From positions 458,755 through 522,754 of the forward strand of contig NZ_JAODIW010000010.1 of the NCBI RefSeq assembly GCF_026586625.1: a DNA stretch of 64,000 nucleotides, written 5' to 3'. Below are positions 26,259-34,913 of the stretch, in pieces. The notes beneath the pieces were generated by a model that made no database searches, had not been told where the DNA came from, and saw nothing but the letters and a program-made list of their open reading frames with translations. The DNA is from Halobium salinum. GTDB lineage: Archaea; Halobacteriota; Halobacteria; Halobacteriales; Haloferacaceae. The position numbers and the translations under genes were made by a program. Within the stretch, counting starts at the first letter, position 1, and every line of letters starts with the position of its first letter.

Positions 26259-26576
26259 TTACGCGACGATGATGTCGCTGCCGTCGGACTCGGACTCGGA
26301 CTCCGTCTCGTCGTTCGACCCCTCGCTCTCCTCGGCTTTAGACCCGTCGCTCGCGGGTTCGCCGTCGACGACCTCGCTCCCCACGTCGGGGGTGGTCTCG
26401 TCCTCGGCCGACCGGTTCGCACCAGGGCTCGACGGGGCCGTCTCGACGTCGACCTCGACCTGCGATTCGAGTTGGCGGACGCGTTCTTTGGTCTCGACCA
26501 GCTCCTCGGTGAGCCCGTCGACCGCCGCTTGTAGCTCCGACACTTTGGCTTCGAGTTCCTCCACCCTGTTGCTCAT
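26259..26576 (-). CDS. small acidic coiled-coil protein upstream of smc
   Basis: A 105-aa protein. Residues 1-42 form a clean heptad coiled coil (MSNRVEELEAKVSELQAAVD, then GLTEELVETKERVRQLESQ). The rest is a highly acidic, Ser/Glu/Asp-rich tail ending SDIIVA. It should form a parallel bundle with disordered tails. The position, on the same strand directly before smc and scpA, suggests a condensin-associated role, but only by context. The ATG at 26576 is supported by CCTTTATGAA on this strand about 27 bases upstream. Confidence 0.72.
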   Translation of the reverse strand: MSNRVEELEAKVSELQAAVDGLTEELVETKERVRQLESQVEVDVETAPSSPGANRSAEDETTPDVGSEVVDGEPASDGSKAEESEGSNDETESESESDGSDIIVA

Positions 26577-26598
26577 GGCACTAACCCCCGTCTGTGAG

Positions 26599-26608
26599 TT
26601 CATAAAGG
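26599..26608 (-). promoter_or_regulatory. TATA box of the coiled-coil/smc/scpA operon
   Basis: TTCATAAAGG on the + strand reads CCTTTATGAA on the gene strand, centred about 27 bases before the ATG at 26576. This is the only obvious promoter upstream of the three-gene run. Confidence 0.6.
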
Positions 26609-26711
26609 TACGTCAGACGTTAAGTGTGCGACGGCGACTGAAACGGCGTTCGGGCGGGCCGCGCGAGACGGCGCTGGCTCGCGGGTTCGAGTCCGCCGTC
26701 CGCCGACCCCG

Positions 26712-27884
26712 CTATTCGGTGGGGACGTCGTCCTGGTCGCGCGGGTTCGTCCCCACGTCCTCGGCCAGGTCGACCCCCTGTGTCAGCGGCCGCCCGTGGA
26801 CCAGTTCCGGGAGGACGATGCGGACCGCCTCCAGCATCACGATGAAGACGATGGGCAGGAGGAAGAACCCGTACCAGCCGAGCAGGATGGGTCCGAGGAT
26901 GTAGCCGAACATCAGGAGAAGCATGTCGAGCTGTCGGCCCGTGACGTACGGCTGGATGAGCGCCTGCGGGGCGAGGTCGAGGAGGACGACGTAGGCGACG
27001 AGCGCGCCGGCGACGAAGAGGAGCCCCCCGCTCCCGCCGCCGCTCCCCAGCGTCTGGTAGGCGAGGGAGGCGACGACCGGGAGGTACACCACCTTGCCGA
27101 CCACGACCGGGATGAGGCTCGCGACGCCCGTCAGGAAGGCGAGGACGAACAGCATCGGGACGGCCACCCCCTCCGGCGCGAGGAGGTTCGTCGCCCCGTA
27201 GGCGACCGCCGCGATGACCGTCATCACGAGGACGAACAGGAGGTTGCCGAAGAAGACGGACTCGAGGTCCTGGTCGACGGCGACCGCGTAGGCGTACGCC
27301 GTGCTGTCGCGCCCCCCGAACAGTTCGACCAGCGCGTCGGAGAGGCCCGACTCGCGGACGAGCAGCGCGTACGAGATGACGACCGAGAGCGCCAGCAACA
27401 GCAGCGTGCCGAACACCGCCGACGCCGCAGCGCCCCCCGTCTGAAGTAGCGAGCGCGCCGACTGACCCGGCTGACTGACGAGGCCCCTCGGGTTCTGGAG
27501 GAGGGTCAGCAGCCGCTCGCGCTGCCCGCTGGGAAGCGACCCGAAGCCGAAGTACTGCTGGAGAAGTTTGACCAGCCCGGTGGACTCGAGCAACAGCCCC
27601 TGTGCCTGCTGGACCAGTTGGAACCCCGCGTACAACGACAGGCCGACGATGGGGACGACGACGAGCGAGACGGTCACCCCGGCGGCGATGCGGTCCGAGT
27701 CGACGACCTCACCGAGTCGACGGAAGACGGGGCGAGTCGCGTAGTAGCCGAAGACGCCGAGGACGAGCATCCCGACGAAGGAGTAGGCGATGTAGGCGGC
27801 TGCCGCCCCGAGGACGGCGACGAACAGCCACCAGGCGAGTCGACCCCGGTTCTCGAAGGGGTCGATGTCGGCGTCTGAGAACAT
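26712..27884 (-). CDS. AI-2E family transporter (permease)
   Basis: A 390-aa permease with about eight spans. Seen: an early pair of spans, a long soluble segment (~95-150), TLLLLALSVVISYALLVRES, then the conserved C-terminal half with LFVLAFLTGVASLIPVVVGK, DLAPQALIQPYVTGRQLDML and MFGYILGPILLGWYGFFLLP. The family includes Na+/H+ antiporters and TqsA-like exporters, so the AI-2 name says little about its substrate. ATG start; the gene stands alone on this strand. Confidence 0.88.
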   Translation of the reverse strand: MFSDADIDPFENRGRLAWWLFVAVLGAAAAYIAYSFVGMLVLGVFGYYATRPVFRRLGEVVDSDRIAAGVTVSLVVVPIVGLSLYAGFQLVQQAQGLLLESTGLVKLLQQYFGFGSLPSGQRERLLTLLQNPRGLVSQPGQSARSLLQTGGAAASAVFGTLLLLALSVVISYALLVRESGLSDALVELFGGRDSTAYAYAVAVDQDLESVFFGNLLFVLVMTVIAAVAYGATNLLAPEGVAVPMLFVLAFLTGVASLIPVVVGKVVYLPVVASLAYQTLGSGGGSGGLLFVAGALVAYVVLLDLAPQALIQPYVTGRQLDMLLLMFGYILGPILLGWYGFFLLPIVFIVMLEAVRIVLPELVHGRPLTQGVDLAEDVGTNPRDQDDVPTE

Positions 27885-27962
27885 TCTTACTCGAGGGGTA
27901 CGCCCGTCCCCCGCGAAACGGTTGTGGCCTCCCGCGCCGGACGGGCGTCCGCCGGTCGACCG

Positions 27963-28568
27963 TCACAGCGGCAGGTCGGCGTCGGGGTCGACGACGCGGT
28001 CGACCTCCGCGGGCATCCGCCAGTCGGTCGTCAACTCGAGCAGTTGGACGAGCATCCGGGCCGTCGCCCCCCAGACGGTGTAGCCGTCGACGTGGAAGAA
28101 GTGGAGGCGGACCTCCCCGTAGTGGGGATGGTCCCGATGCTCGGACTCGTAGTTCTCGCGGTCGACGAGGTCGGCGACCGCGAGCACGGCGATTTCGGCG
28201 ACCTCCCGCTCGTCGGGAGTGTACTCGCGGTCCGGAATCCGCGCGACGAACGGGCGGACGGAGTAGTCGGTGACGGTCGCGATATCGTCGAGGCGGCCGA
28301 CCACGTCGGCCTCCGTCGGGAGGAGGCCGATCTCCTCTTCGGCCTCGCGCAGGGCGGTCGCCAGGAGGTCGTCGTCGCTTGGCTCCCGGCCGCCCCCTGG
28401 AAACGCCATCTGGCCGGGGTGCTGGCCCAGGTGGTCCGCGCGCTTGGTAAAGAGGACGTGCGGCTCGTCGTCCCGGTCGAGCACCGGCGCGACGACCGCC
28501 GCCTGTCGCTCGGCGTCGTCGACCGAGGCCGGCCGGTGTGCTCGCACGCCCGCTAAGTCCATACTCAC
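27963..28568 (-). CDS. Nudix hydrolase, CoA-pyrophosphatase type
   Basis: A 201-aa Nudix hydrolase. The Nudix box is intact (58-82: GGGREPSDDDLLATAL followed by REAEEEIGL) and preceded by the GQHPGQMAFPGG element typical of CoA diphosphatases. Such enzymes cleave CoA and derivatives to phosphopantetheine and 3',5'-ADP. The GTG start at 28568 overlaps the stop of the upstream gene (GTGA); an ATG two codons in is also possible. Last gene of a three-gene operon. Confidence 0.88.
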   Translation of the reverse strand: MSMDLAGVRAHRPASVDDAERQAAVVAPVLDRDDEPHVLFTKRADHLGQHPGQMAFPGGGREPSDDDLLATALREAEEEIGLLPTEADVVGRLDDIATVTDYSVRPFVARIPDREYTPDEREVAEIAVLAVADLVDRENYESEHRDHPHYGEVRLHFFHVDGYTVWGATARMLVQLLELTTDWRMPAEVDRVVDPDADLPL

Positions 28569-29125
28569 TCCAGTTCCCCCTCGCTCTTAGCTTCGAGGGC
28601 TTCGAGGGCTTCGTCCAGAGTCTCCCGGGCCGCAGTCGCCTCCACCGGCGCCCACGCCTCGACGTCGTAGGCCACGTCGAGCAGGCGCTCGAGCCGGCGA
28701 CCGTCGGCCTCGTCGTCGCTCACCGCCGCCTCTGCGTCGCGCACCAACCTGTCGGCCGCCCGCTCCCCGACGACCGCTCGGTCGACCGTCCGCTCGGGCA
28801 CGTCGAGAATGAGCGGGAGGTCCTCGGCGTTCTCGGGGAGGACGGGGAACGCGACCGGGCCGACGGCCAGGAGTGTGGCGCCGTCCGGCGCGCCGGCGAC
28901 CCCGTCTTCGGGCTCGAACTCCACGAGGTAGTACCGCTCCACGGCGTCGTCGACGGCTGCCGCGAGCGCTTCGGTGTCGGCGTCCGCCCCCTGTTTGAAC
29001 GCAAGTTCGTCGAGCGCGCGTTCGAGTTCCGCGCGGGTGAGCGCCCCGAAGAGGTCGACGACGCCGGCGAGTTCGTCGTACGTCTCCTCGGGTACGTCGG
29101 TATCTCTCTCGGCTCTGTCCCCCAT
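28565..29125 (-). CDS. conserved haloarchaeal acidic protein
   Basis: A 186-aa acidic protein of unknown function. It is mostly helical by sequence: ETYDELAGVVDLFGALTRAE, then ERALDELAFKQG near the N-terminus, with a central beta segment (YYLVEFEPEDGV; LLAVGPVAFPVLPENAEDLP). No motif recognised. Its ATG overlaps the stop of the glycosyltransferase gene by one base (TGATG), and its own stop overlaps the Nudix start, so the three genes form a tightly coupled operon. Confidence 0.75.
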   Translation of the reverse strand: MGDRAERDTDVPEETYDELAGVVDLFGALTRAELERALDELAFKQGADADTEALAAAVDDAVERYYLVEFEPEDGVAGAPDGATLLAVGPVAFPVLPENAEDLPLILDVPERTVDRAVVGERAADRLVRDAEAAVSDDEADGRRLERLLDVAYDVEAWAPVEATAARETLDEALEALEAKSEGELE

Positions 29126-30234
29126 CAGCACACCTCCGCGAGGTCGTCGGTCGCGGCCGCGACCACCGCCTCGGCGTCGAACGGTGCGTCGGTCCACGCC
29201 GGCAGGCGCGTATCCTCGCCGGGCGGGGAGATCGCCTCGGCGTACTGTTCGACCTGTTCGCGCTCGCCGGCGCGGTCGTAGTCGAGGGCGTTGAACGCCG
29301 CGTCGGCCGCGTACGAGTCGACGAGCCCCCGGGCAGTCGTCAGGTACCGGTCGCCCAGCGTGTCGTAGTCGGGGGCGACGCCGGCGCCCTCAACGGTCCG
29401 GAGGAGCGCCTCGCCGACGGCCTCGCTCATGTCCGAGAGCCCCGTCGGCCCCCCGACGGCGCGGTGGTCGTGCTCGTAGCGCCCGAGGTCGACCTGCGCC
29501 GACCCCTCGACGCCGGCGACCCGGAAGGCGTCGGCGAGGGTGCCCACCTCCAGCCCCCACGAGCGCTCGATGCGCAGTTCGGCGGCGAGGTCCGCGGTGG
29601 CGGCGAACTCCCCTGCCAGCGCGTACCTGAACGAGTCGAGGTAGTCGACCACTGGCGCGTGGTGGGCGTCGGCGAGCGCCCGGACGAGCGGGACGTAGAA
29701 CAGCCGGAAGAGCCGGCCGTACAGCCGGCCGTTCTCGACGCGGGCGTAGTACCCCTTCGAGAACTCGTGGCCGCGGGAGAGCGGGAAGAGGAGGCGGGGG
29801 ACGTAGTCGGCGCGGTACGACCGGGTGTCGGCATCGTGACACACCACGTATCTCTGGTCGCCCGCGAGGGCGTGCCCCAGTGCGAGCCACACGTCCCGAC
29901 CTTTTCCTCGTGCGCCGCCGAGACCGTGGTCTGCGAGCAGCGCCGCCACGTGCGGGCCGTCACACCACAGCACGTCGAGGTCGAGGTCGAACTCGGCGAG
30001 CCAGTCGCGAAACGGGCCGGCTCGCTCGGCCGGCGCCCGGAGCGGGACGACGACCCGCGCGGGGTCGACGCGTTCGAGTTCGGCGAGCACGCGCTCGGCG
30101 GCGAGACCGGCGTACTCCCGCTCGGTCATAGGGACGACGACGACCGTGTCGTCGGTGGGGGCGTCGAGTCCTCCGGGCTCCCGGACGAGCCCGAGGTCGT
30201 GGAGCGTGGTGATTCGCTCCTGCACGTACTCCAT
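29125..30234 (-). CDS. GT81-like glycosyltransferase (glucosyl-3-phosphoglycerate synthase type)
   Basis: A 369-aa GT-A fold enzyme. The metal/nucleotide-sugar motif DAD (134-136, in VVCHDADTRSY) is clear, followed by PLSRGHEFSKGYYARVENGR and RIERSWGLEVGTLADAFRV. Related enzymes make glucosyl- or mannosyl-3-phosphoglycerate, precursors of the compatible solute glucosylglycerate. The true acceptor here is not known. The start is the ATG at 30234; the open frame upstream covers a 24-bp repeat and is not believed coding. First gene of the operon. Confidence 0.82.
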   Translation of the reverse strand: MEYVQERITTLHDLGLVREPGGLDAPTDDTVVVVPMTEREYAGLAAERVLAELERVDPARVVVPLRAPAERAGPFRDWLAEFDLDLDVLWCDGPHVAALLADHGLGGARGKGRDVWLALGHALAGDQRYVVCHDADTRSYRADYVPRLLFPLSRGHEFSKGYYARVENGRLYGRLFRLFYVPLVRALADAHHAPVVDYLDSFRYALAGEFAATADLAAELRIERSWGLEVGTLADAFRVAGVEGSAQVDLGRYEHDHRAVGGPTGLSDMSEAVGEALLRTVEGAGVAPDYDTLGDRYLTTARGLVDSYAADAAFNALDYDRAGEREQVEQYAEAISPPGEDTRLPAWTDAPFDAEAVVAAATDDLAEVC

Positions 30235-30326
30235 TAGCCGGGGTTCGGGAGTGGTGGGGTAAAGACGTGACGGAGACGGGTGTGTTCGGGAGTTCGCGGT
30301 CGGGACGGGTGACCGGCTCTCCAGTG

Positions 30327-30422
30327 GCTCTCGAAGCCGGTTCGTCGGAGACTCTCGAAGTCGGTTCGTCGGTGGCACTCGGACCCGACGCGTCGCAGAC
30401 TCTCGAAAACCACCGAGCGCTC
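30327..30422. repeat. 24-bp imperfect tandem repeat
   Basis: Units at 30327-30350 and 30351-30374 match at 21 of 24 bases (CTCTCGAAGYCGGTTCGTCGG core). A third unit (30375-30398) and part of a fourth are weaker. It lies in the 262-bp gap between the MFS gene end and the glycosyltransferase start. All open frames through it are low complexity, so I treat it as non-coding. Confidence 0.65.
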
Positions 30423-30496
30423 GGGGTGCTCGTCGGCGTCGACAACTCGAGGGAGAGTCCTTCCGGAGGGGGCCGTGAGCAGCTACCGACGGTGGG

Positions 30497-31681
30497 TCAC
30501 GAGGGTAGGCGACCGAGCCGATACAGCCCGCCGAGCACGACGACCACCGCCACCAGCCCGAGCGCGAACACGAAGAAGAGCGCGTCGTACGCGACCCCGG
30601 ACTCCGCCAGCGCCCCGACGGCCGACGACCCGGTCGACTGGAGTACCATCATCCCGAAGCTGTACACCGAGTAGGCGCTCCCGCGGTGGTGGTCCGGGAG
30701 CGTATCGAGCAGATAGGTGTCCATCGCCGGGAAGAGGCTGTGGATGACGTACCCCACGGCGGCGGTGACGACGAGCACGGCGGCGACCCCCTCGACGTAC
30801 GTCAGGGCGAGGAGACAGGCGGCGAAGGAGCCGACGACGCCGAGGATATACGGCACGAGCGGGAAGCGGTCGGCGAGTCGGCCCGAGAGGAAGAACGCGG
30901 GGACGCCGGCGGCGAACACGACCGTGATTGCGGTGCCGGCCGCCGAGGGGGAGAGCCCCTTCGCCCGCATGTATAGTTCGTAGAAGTTGAACAGCCCCTG
31001 CCAGACGAACCCCGTCAGCCCGAGGATGACGATGCCGGTGAGCACGACCCGCCACTGCGCCCGGGCGGCGGCGAGGAGGTCGCGGTCGGCGCTTCCGGCC
31101 GCCGGGAGGTCGGCCCCCCGGGCGGTCAGGGTGAGCGCGACGGTGACGACCGCGCCGGCGACGCCGACGGCGACGAACGCGAGTCGCCAGTCGTACACCA
31201 CGGCCAGCGCGACGAACGGGGCGGCGACGACCGCGGCGACCTGGCTCGCGGTGCCGTGAATTCCCATCGCCCGGCCGACCCGCTCGGGGTACAACTCGCT
31301 GATGAGCGGGTTGGCGGCGACGAAGTACGCCCCGGAGGCGAGTCCCATACACAGCGCGCCGGCGCCGAGGACGACCACCGACTCCGCGGTGGCGGTGAAC
31401 AGCGAGGCGGCGGTGAGCACGACGCCGGTGGCGAGGACGACCCGGTGTCGGGGGACGCGCGTGAGGAGCCAGCCGGTCGGCACCCGGGGGAGCGCGCTGC
31501 CGACCCAGACCAGCGTGACGAGCAGGCCGGCGGTGGCCTCGCCGACGCCGAACACGCCGATGAACTCGTCGAGGAGGGGAGCGAACATCACCCGGGCGAG
31601 GTTCACCAGCAGCACCAGCGAACAGAGCGTCCCGAACAGCCGGCCACGTGACACGGCTCTCGGTTCCCGGTCGGCCGGCAC
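30497..31681 (-). CDS. major facilitator superfamily transporter
   Basis: A 394-aa permease with twelve spans in two halves. The GWLLTRVPRHRVVLATGVV segment (loop 2-3) and the first-span MFAPLLDEFIGVFGVGEATA are typical of MFS drug/metabolite permeases. GTG start at 31681; a second possible start lies a few codons inside. Substrate unknown. It is divergent from the zinc-ribbon gene at 31769. Confidence 0.88.
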   Translation of the reverse strand: MPADREPRAVSRGRLFGTLCSLVLLVNLARVMFAPLLDEFIGVFGVGEATAGLLVTLVWVGSALPRVPTGWLLTRVPRHRVVLATGVVLTAASLFTATAESVVVLGAGALCMGLASGAYFVAANPLISELYPERVGRAMGIHGTASQVAAVVAAPFVALAVVYDWRLAFVAVGVAGAVVTVALTLTARGADLPAAGSADRDLLAAARAQWRVVLTGIVILGLTGFVWQGLFNFYELYMRAKGLSPSAAGTAITVVFAAGVPAFFLSGRLADRFPLVPYILGVVGSFAACLLALTYVEGVAAVLVVTAAVGYVIHSLFPAMDTYLLDTLPDHHRGSAYSVYSFGMMVLQSTGSSAVGALAESGVAYDALFFVFALGLVAVVVVLGGLYRLGRLPS

Positions 31682-31737
31682 AAGCCTTCCGACCCGGCGC
31701 CGGGGTGTGGACCGGTGTCACCCCACCCATCCCATTG

Positions 31738-31745
31738 TTTATAAC
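31738..31745 (+). promoter_or_regulatory. TATA box of the 56-aa zinc-ribbon gene
   Basis: TTTATAAC is centred 27 bases before the ATG at 31769. A near-ideal archaeal TATA box, implying a leaderless mRNA. Confidence 0.7.
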
Positions 31746-31768
31746 CCCTCCTGCCAAAGCCGCCGCGT

Positions 31769-31939
31769 ATGAAATCGACGCGCAAGGGGCTCCGGAAGGG
31801 GGAGTTGGAGAAGGACACCTACGAGCGGCTCAACTGCGCCGACTGTGGGAAGCCCTTGAAGACGACCGACGACCCGGACGAGGTGTTCACCGTGCGCACC
31901 TGCCCGGACTGTGGCGCCGAGTGGAAGGAGCTTCGCTGA
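31769..31939 (+). CDS. small zinc-ribbon protein (HVO_0758-like)
   Basis: A 56-aa protein too short to show in most gene lists. It has a basic start (MKSTRKGLRKGELEKDTYER), then zinc ligands C23-x2-C26 and C45-x2-C48 (CADCGKPL ... TCPDCGAEW). The sequence pattern matches a conserved haloarchaeal micro-protein family that I recall as HVO_0758. A strong TATA box and a clear stop support it. Molecular function unknown. Confidence 0.85.
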   Translation: MKSTRKGLRKGELEKDTYERLNCADCGKPLKTTDDPDEVFTVRTCPDCGAEWKELR

Positions 31940-32037
31940 AGGCGGCGTCGAGCCGCGCCGAGCCGTCGACGGAAAGCGGCAACTCGGGCACCGAAACGGC
32001 CACGCCGCTTATTCTCGCGTACCCGTAACCCTCGAAC

Positions 32038-32661
32038 GTGACGACCCTCAACGAGCACGTGCTGAACGAGGCGGGCGAGCGCCAGGACCGACTCACTATC
32101 GGCCAACTCGTGACGCTCATCGAGCGCCACGACGGCGAAGGCGGGCCGGGCGTGACCCGTGACCGAATCATGGCCTACGCGGAGGAGCTGAGCGGCCGCG
32201 GCGGGCCGGTGAACCCGGACAAGGTCGAGACCGCCATCGACGAACGACTCGCCGAGGACGACTCCCTCTCGGGACCCGTCGGCTGGACGGGGTCGGCCAG
32301 TCTCTTCGGCGTCGACGACGGCCGCGTGAGCACCTTCCCCCCGAGTTGGCACGAAGCGTTCTCCGACCACAGCCCGAGCGTCCGAGACATCGTCGAGTTC
32401 GCGCTCCGAGACCCCGACTCGGACGGCAACGACAACGGCGGCGCCGGCTCCGACGAGGCGGCGGGCGGTCCGGCAGGCGTCCCCCGGCAGGTCGTGCTCA
32501 ACGCGGCGACCCTCTTCGGCGGGATGGAGTGGTCGACGGCGCAGGGCGAACTCGAGGAGCTCCGCGGCGAGGGCGTCGTCGTCGAGGACCTCGACCAGCA
32601 TCCCAACCCGAACGTCCGCCTCGCAGAGGACGACGGGGCGTCGAACCACGCACAGGAGTAG
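32038..32661 (+). CDS. conserved haloarchaeal protein with PPSWH motif
   Basis: A 207-aa acidic protein. The N-terminal half is helical (NEHVLNEAGERQDRLTIGQL) and leads to a STFPPSWHEAFSDHSPSVRD segment. The 176-aa protein at 38771 has the matching SAYPPSWHARYAERNSIADL at the corresponding place, so the two are distant paralogues. The second half has a Gly/Asp-rich insert, then a helix-turn-helix-like stretch (VVLNAATLFGGMEWSTAQGE). Start is GTG at 32038; the first in-frame ATG would remove 43 residues. Function unknown. Confidence 0.7.
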   Translation: MTTLNEHVLNEAGERQDRLTIGQLVTLIERHDGEGGPGVTRDRIMAYAEELSGRGGPVNPDKVETAIDERLAEDDSLSGPVGWTGSASLFGVDDGRVSTFPPSWHEAFSDHSPSVRDIVEFALRDPDSDGNDNGGAGSDEAAGGPAGVPRQVVLNAATLFGGMEWSTAQGELEELRGEGVVVEDLDQHPNPNVRLAEDDGASNHAQE

Positions 32662-32722
32662 GGCGGCCGTCCGGTCGGAGCCGGCGATTCGACGACCCTC
32701 CGACGCCGACCCGAGATAACAA

Positions 32723-32730
32723 CCGTTAAT
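32723..32730 (+). promoter_or_regulatory. TATA-like box of the pantoate kinase gene
   Basis: CGTTAATC is centred 28 bases before the ATG at 32755; it is the likely promoter of the CoA gene run that follows. Confidence 0.55.
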
Positions 32731-32754
32731 CACCCCTGCCGTCTCCATCCGACG

Positions 32755-33594
32755 ATGACCGAGGCGGCGACCGCGTTCGTACCGGGACACGTGACCGGTT
32801 TCTTCAGCGCCCACCCAGACGAGGACCCGACAGTCGCCGGCTCCCGCGGCGCCGGCCTCACCCTCACCGACGGCGTGACCGTCACGGTGCGGCGGGCCGA
32901 CGGGGACGCCGACGCTCCCGTCGTCCGACTCGGCGGGTCGGCGGCCGACATCGACCCCGTCGACCGCGTCCTCGACACCCTCCGGGCGCCGGCCCGCGTC
33001 GAGGCCGAGACCGACCTCCCGCTGGGCGCCGGCTTCGGCGTCTCCGGGGCCGCGGCGCTCGGCACGGCGTTCGCCGCCAACGCCGTCTTCGACCGCGGGC
33101 TCTCCGAGAACGAACTCGTCACGGTCGCCCACGGCGCCGAGGTCCTCTCGGGGACCGGTCTCGGCGACGTGGTCGCGCAGGCGCGGGGGGGCATCCCCAT
33201 CCGGCTCGAACCCGGCGCACCCGAACACGGGAAGCTGGACGGCATCCCGGCCCGCGCCCGGGTGGAGTACGTCACGTTCGGCGAACTCTCGACGGCGGAC
33301 GTCCTCGCCGGCGACACCGAGACCCTGTCGACGGCGGGCAGAGAGGCGCTCTCGACGCTCGTCGGGGACCCCACGCTTCCGACGTTTATGCGGGCTTCAC
33401 GAACGTTCGCCCGCGAGGCGGACCTCCTCACCGAGCAGGTGACGGAGGCGATTCGCGACGTGAGCGACGCCGGCGGCGAGGCGTCGATGGGGATGCTCGG
33501 CGAGACGGTGTTCGCAGTCGGGACGGGACTCACCGACGCGGGATACGACCCGACGGTGTGTGCGACACACCCGGCCGGAGCGACGCTCCGGTAA
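32755..33594 (+). CDS. pantoate kinase (GHMP family)
   Basis: A 279-aa GHMP kinase. It phosphorylates pantoate with ATP, the first step of the archaeal route to 4'-phosphopantothenate. Seen: FVPGHVTGFFSAH at the start and the GHMP phosphate loop LPLGAGFGVSGAAALGTAFA (88-107), followed by SGTGLGDVVAQARGGIPIRL. The next gene but one is phosphopantothenate synthetase, which uses its product, and coaBC takes over after that. This context makes the assignment firm against mevalonate-type GHMP kinases. Confidence 0.93.
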   Translation: MTEAATAFVPGHVTGFFSAHPDEDPTVAGSRGAGLTLTDGVTVTVRRADGDADAPVVRLGGSAADIDPVDRVLDTLRAPARVEAETDLPLGAGFGVSGAAALGTAFAANAVFDRGLSENELVTVAHGAEVLSGTGLGDVVAQARGGIPIRLEPGAPEHGKLDGIPARARVEYVTFGELSTADVLAGDTETLSTAGREALSTLVGDPTLPTFMRASRTFAREADLLTEQVTEAIRDVSDAGGEASMGMLGETVFAVGTGLTDAGYDPTVCATHPAGATLR

Positions 33595-33598
33595 CACG

Positions 33599-34846
33599 GT
33601 GAGGGGGACCCGGACCACGGGGGTCGCGCGGGCGTTCCGCATCGGGGACGGCGACGGCGGTGGCTCCGGACAGGGAAGCGTCGTCCTCCGGTACTACTGT
33701 TACATGGCGACCTCGACGCTGGGGTTTCTCATCCCGGTCTGGGTCGTCCTGCTCGACGAGGCCCGCGGCTTCTCCTACACCCAGATTCAGCTCCTCGACG
33801 GCGCCTTCTTCGCCACCCTCCTGCTGGCCGAACTCCCGACGGGGTACGTCGGCGACCGTCTCGGCCGGCGGAACGCCCTCGTCCTCAGCTCGGTCGGCGT
33901 GGGTCTCGCCGCGGCGGTCTTCGGCCTCGTCGAGTCGTTCCCGGCCTTTTTCGCCGTCTACGTCCTCTGGGGGGTCGCCCAGACGTTCAGAACGGGAAAC
34001 GACAGCGCGTGGCTCTACGACACGCTCGCCGGCTACGGCGAGGTCGGGACGTTCACCCGCGTCCGGGGCCGGGGGCTCGCGGTCCTCCTCGGTACCAACG
34101 CGGCCACCGCCGTCGCCGGCGGCTACCTCTACGGGCTCGACCCGCGCTACCCCTTTCTCGCTACGGGGCTGGTGAACCTCGCCGGCGTCCCCGTCCTCCT
34201 CTCGCTCCCCGAGTCCCCCGTCGCCGACGGCGACCGGTTCACGCTGGGCGACGCACGACGGGCGCTCTCGGGACTGCTGGCTCCGGGACTTCGGTGGTTC
34301 GTCGCCTACGCCGCGCTGTTCTACTCGCTGGGGTGGGCCGCCGACGTGTTCATCCAGCCCATCGGGTTGGCCGCCGGCCTCGACGCGGTCGACCTCGGCT
34401 ACCTGTACGCCCTGCTCATCGGCGCCTCGGCGGTCGCGAGCACGTACGCCGACGCCGTCGCGAGGCGGGTCGGCGTCGGCCGACTCCTCCGCCTCTCGCC
34501 GCTGCTGCTCGGCGCCGCCCTGCTCGCGCTCCCGCTGCTCCCGGTCGCGGCCGTCGGCGTCTTCCTCCTCCAGCGGGTCGTGCTCAACGCCACCGCGCCG
34601 GTCGCGGAGACGTACCTCAACGACCGGGTCGCCTCGCTGGGGCGCGCGACGGTCGTCTCCGGCTTCTCGATGGCGCTCTCGGCGGTGTCCATCCCGGTGA
34701 AGCTCGCGAGCGGCCCGCTCGCCGACGCCACCTCGCCGACTCTCACCGTCGCCGCCTTCGGCGGGGCGCTGCTCGTCGGCTGTGCGCTCCTCGTCGTCGT
34801 CGTCCGGCCGATGGCCGACGCGGACAGCCCGACGCCGGCGGACTGA
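33599..34846 (+). CDS. MFS transporter embedded in the CoA gene run
   Basis: A 415-aa permease with about twelve spans. Seen: TGYVGDRLGRRNALVLSSVG (MFS loop 2-3 motif), GNDSAWLYDTLAGYGEVGTF and a repeated C-terminal half. The GTG start at 33599 is four bases after the stop of pantoate kinase, and phosphopantothenate synthetase begins 67 bases after its end. An ORF from an upstream ATG at 33560 overlaps pantoate kinase and is less likely. Position suggests uptake of pantoate, pantothenate or beta-alanine, but this is inference only; it could be an unrelated drug permease. Confidence 0.83.
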   Translation: MRGTRTTGVARAFRIGDGDGGGSGQGSVVLRYYCYMATSTLGFLIPVWVVLLDEARGFSYTQIQLLDGAFFATLLLAELPTGYVGDRLGRRNALVLSSVGVGLAAAVFGLVESFPAFFAVYVLWGVAQTFRTGNDSAWLYDTLAGYGEVGTFTRVRGRGLAVLLGTNAATAVAGGYLYGLDPRYPFLATGLVNLAGVPVLLSLPESPVADGDRFTLGDARRALSGLLAPGLRWFVAYAALFYSLGWAADVFIQPIGLAAGLDAVDLGYLYALLIGASAVASTYADAVARRVGVGRLLRLSPLLLGAALLALPLLPVAAVGVFLLQRVVLNATAPVAETYLNDRVASLGRATVVSGFSMALSAVSIPVKLASGPLADATSPTLTVAAFGGALLVGCALLVVVVRPMADADSPTPAD

Positions 34847-34913
34847 GGAGGTCGCCGAGCGGAACGCACGGAGAACCGTCGCGCTTTTGGCCCGAGGCGG
34901 CCGTCTTCGGGCC

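Noticed and set aside
26678-26700. tRNA-like T-arm (GCGGGTTCGAGTCCGCC) between two genes
   Set aside because: Two of five T-stem pairs fail when the loop is placed correctly, and no matching acceptor 5' strand, D-arm or anticodon arm exists upstream. At most a chance match or a remnant.
30235-30378. N-terminal extension of the GT81-like enzyme through the 24-bp repeat region
   Set aside because: The added 48 residues are repetitive Pro/Arg/Ser/Thr; the family starts near the ATG at 30234.
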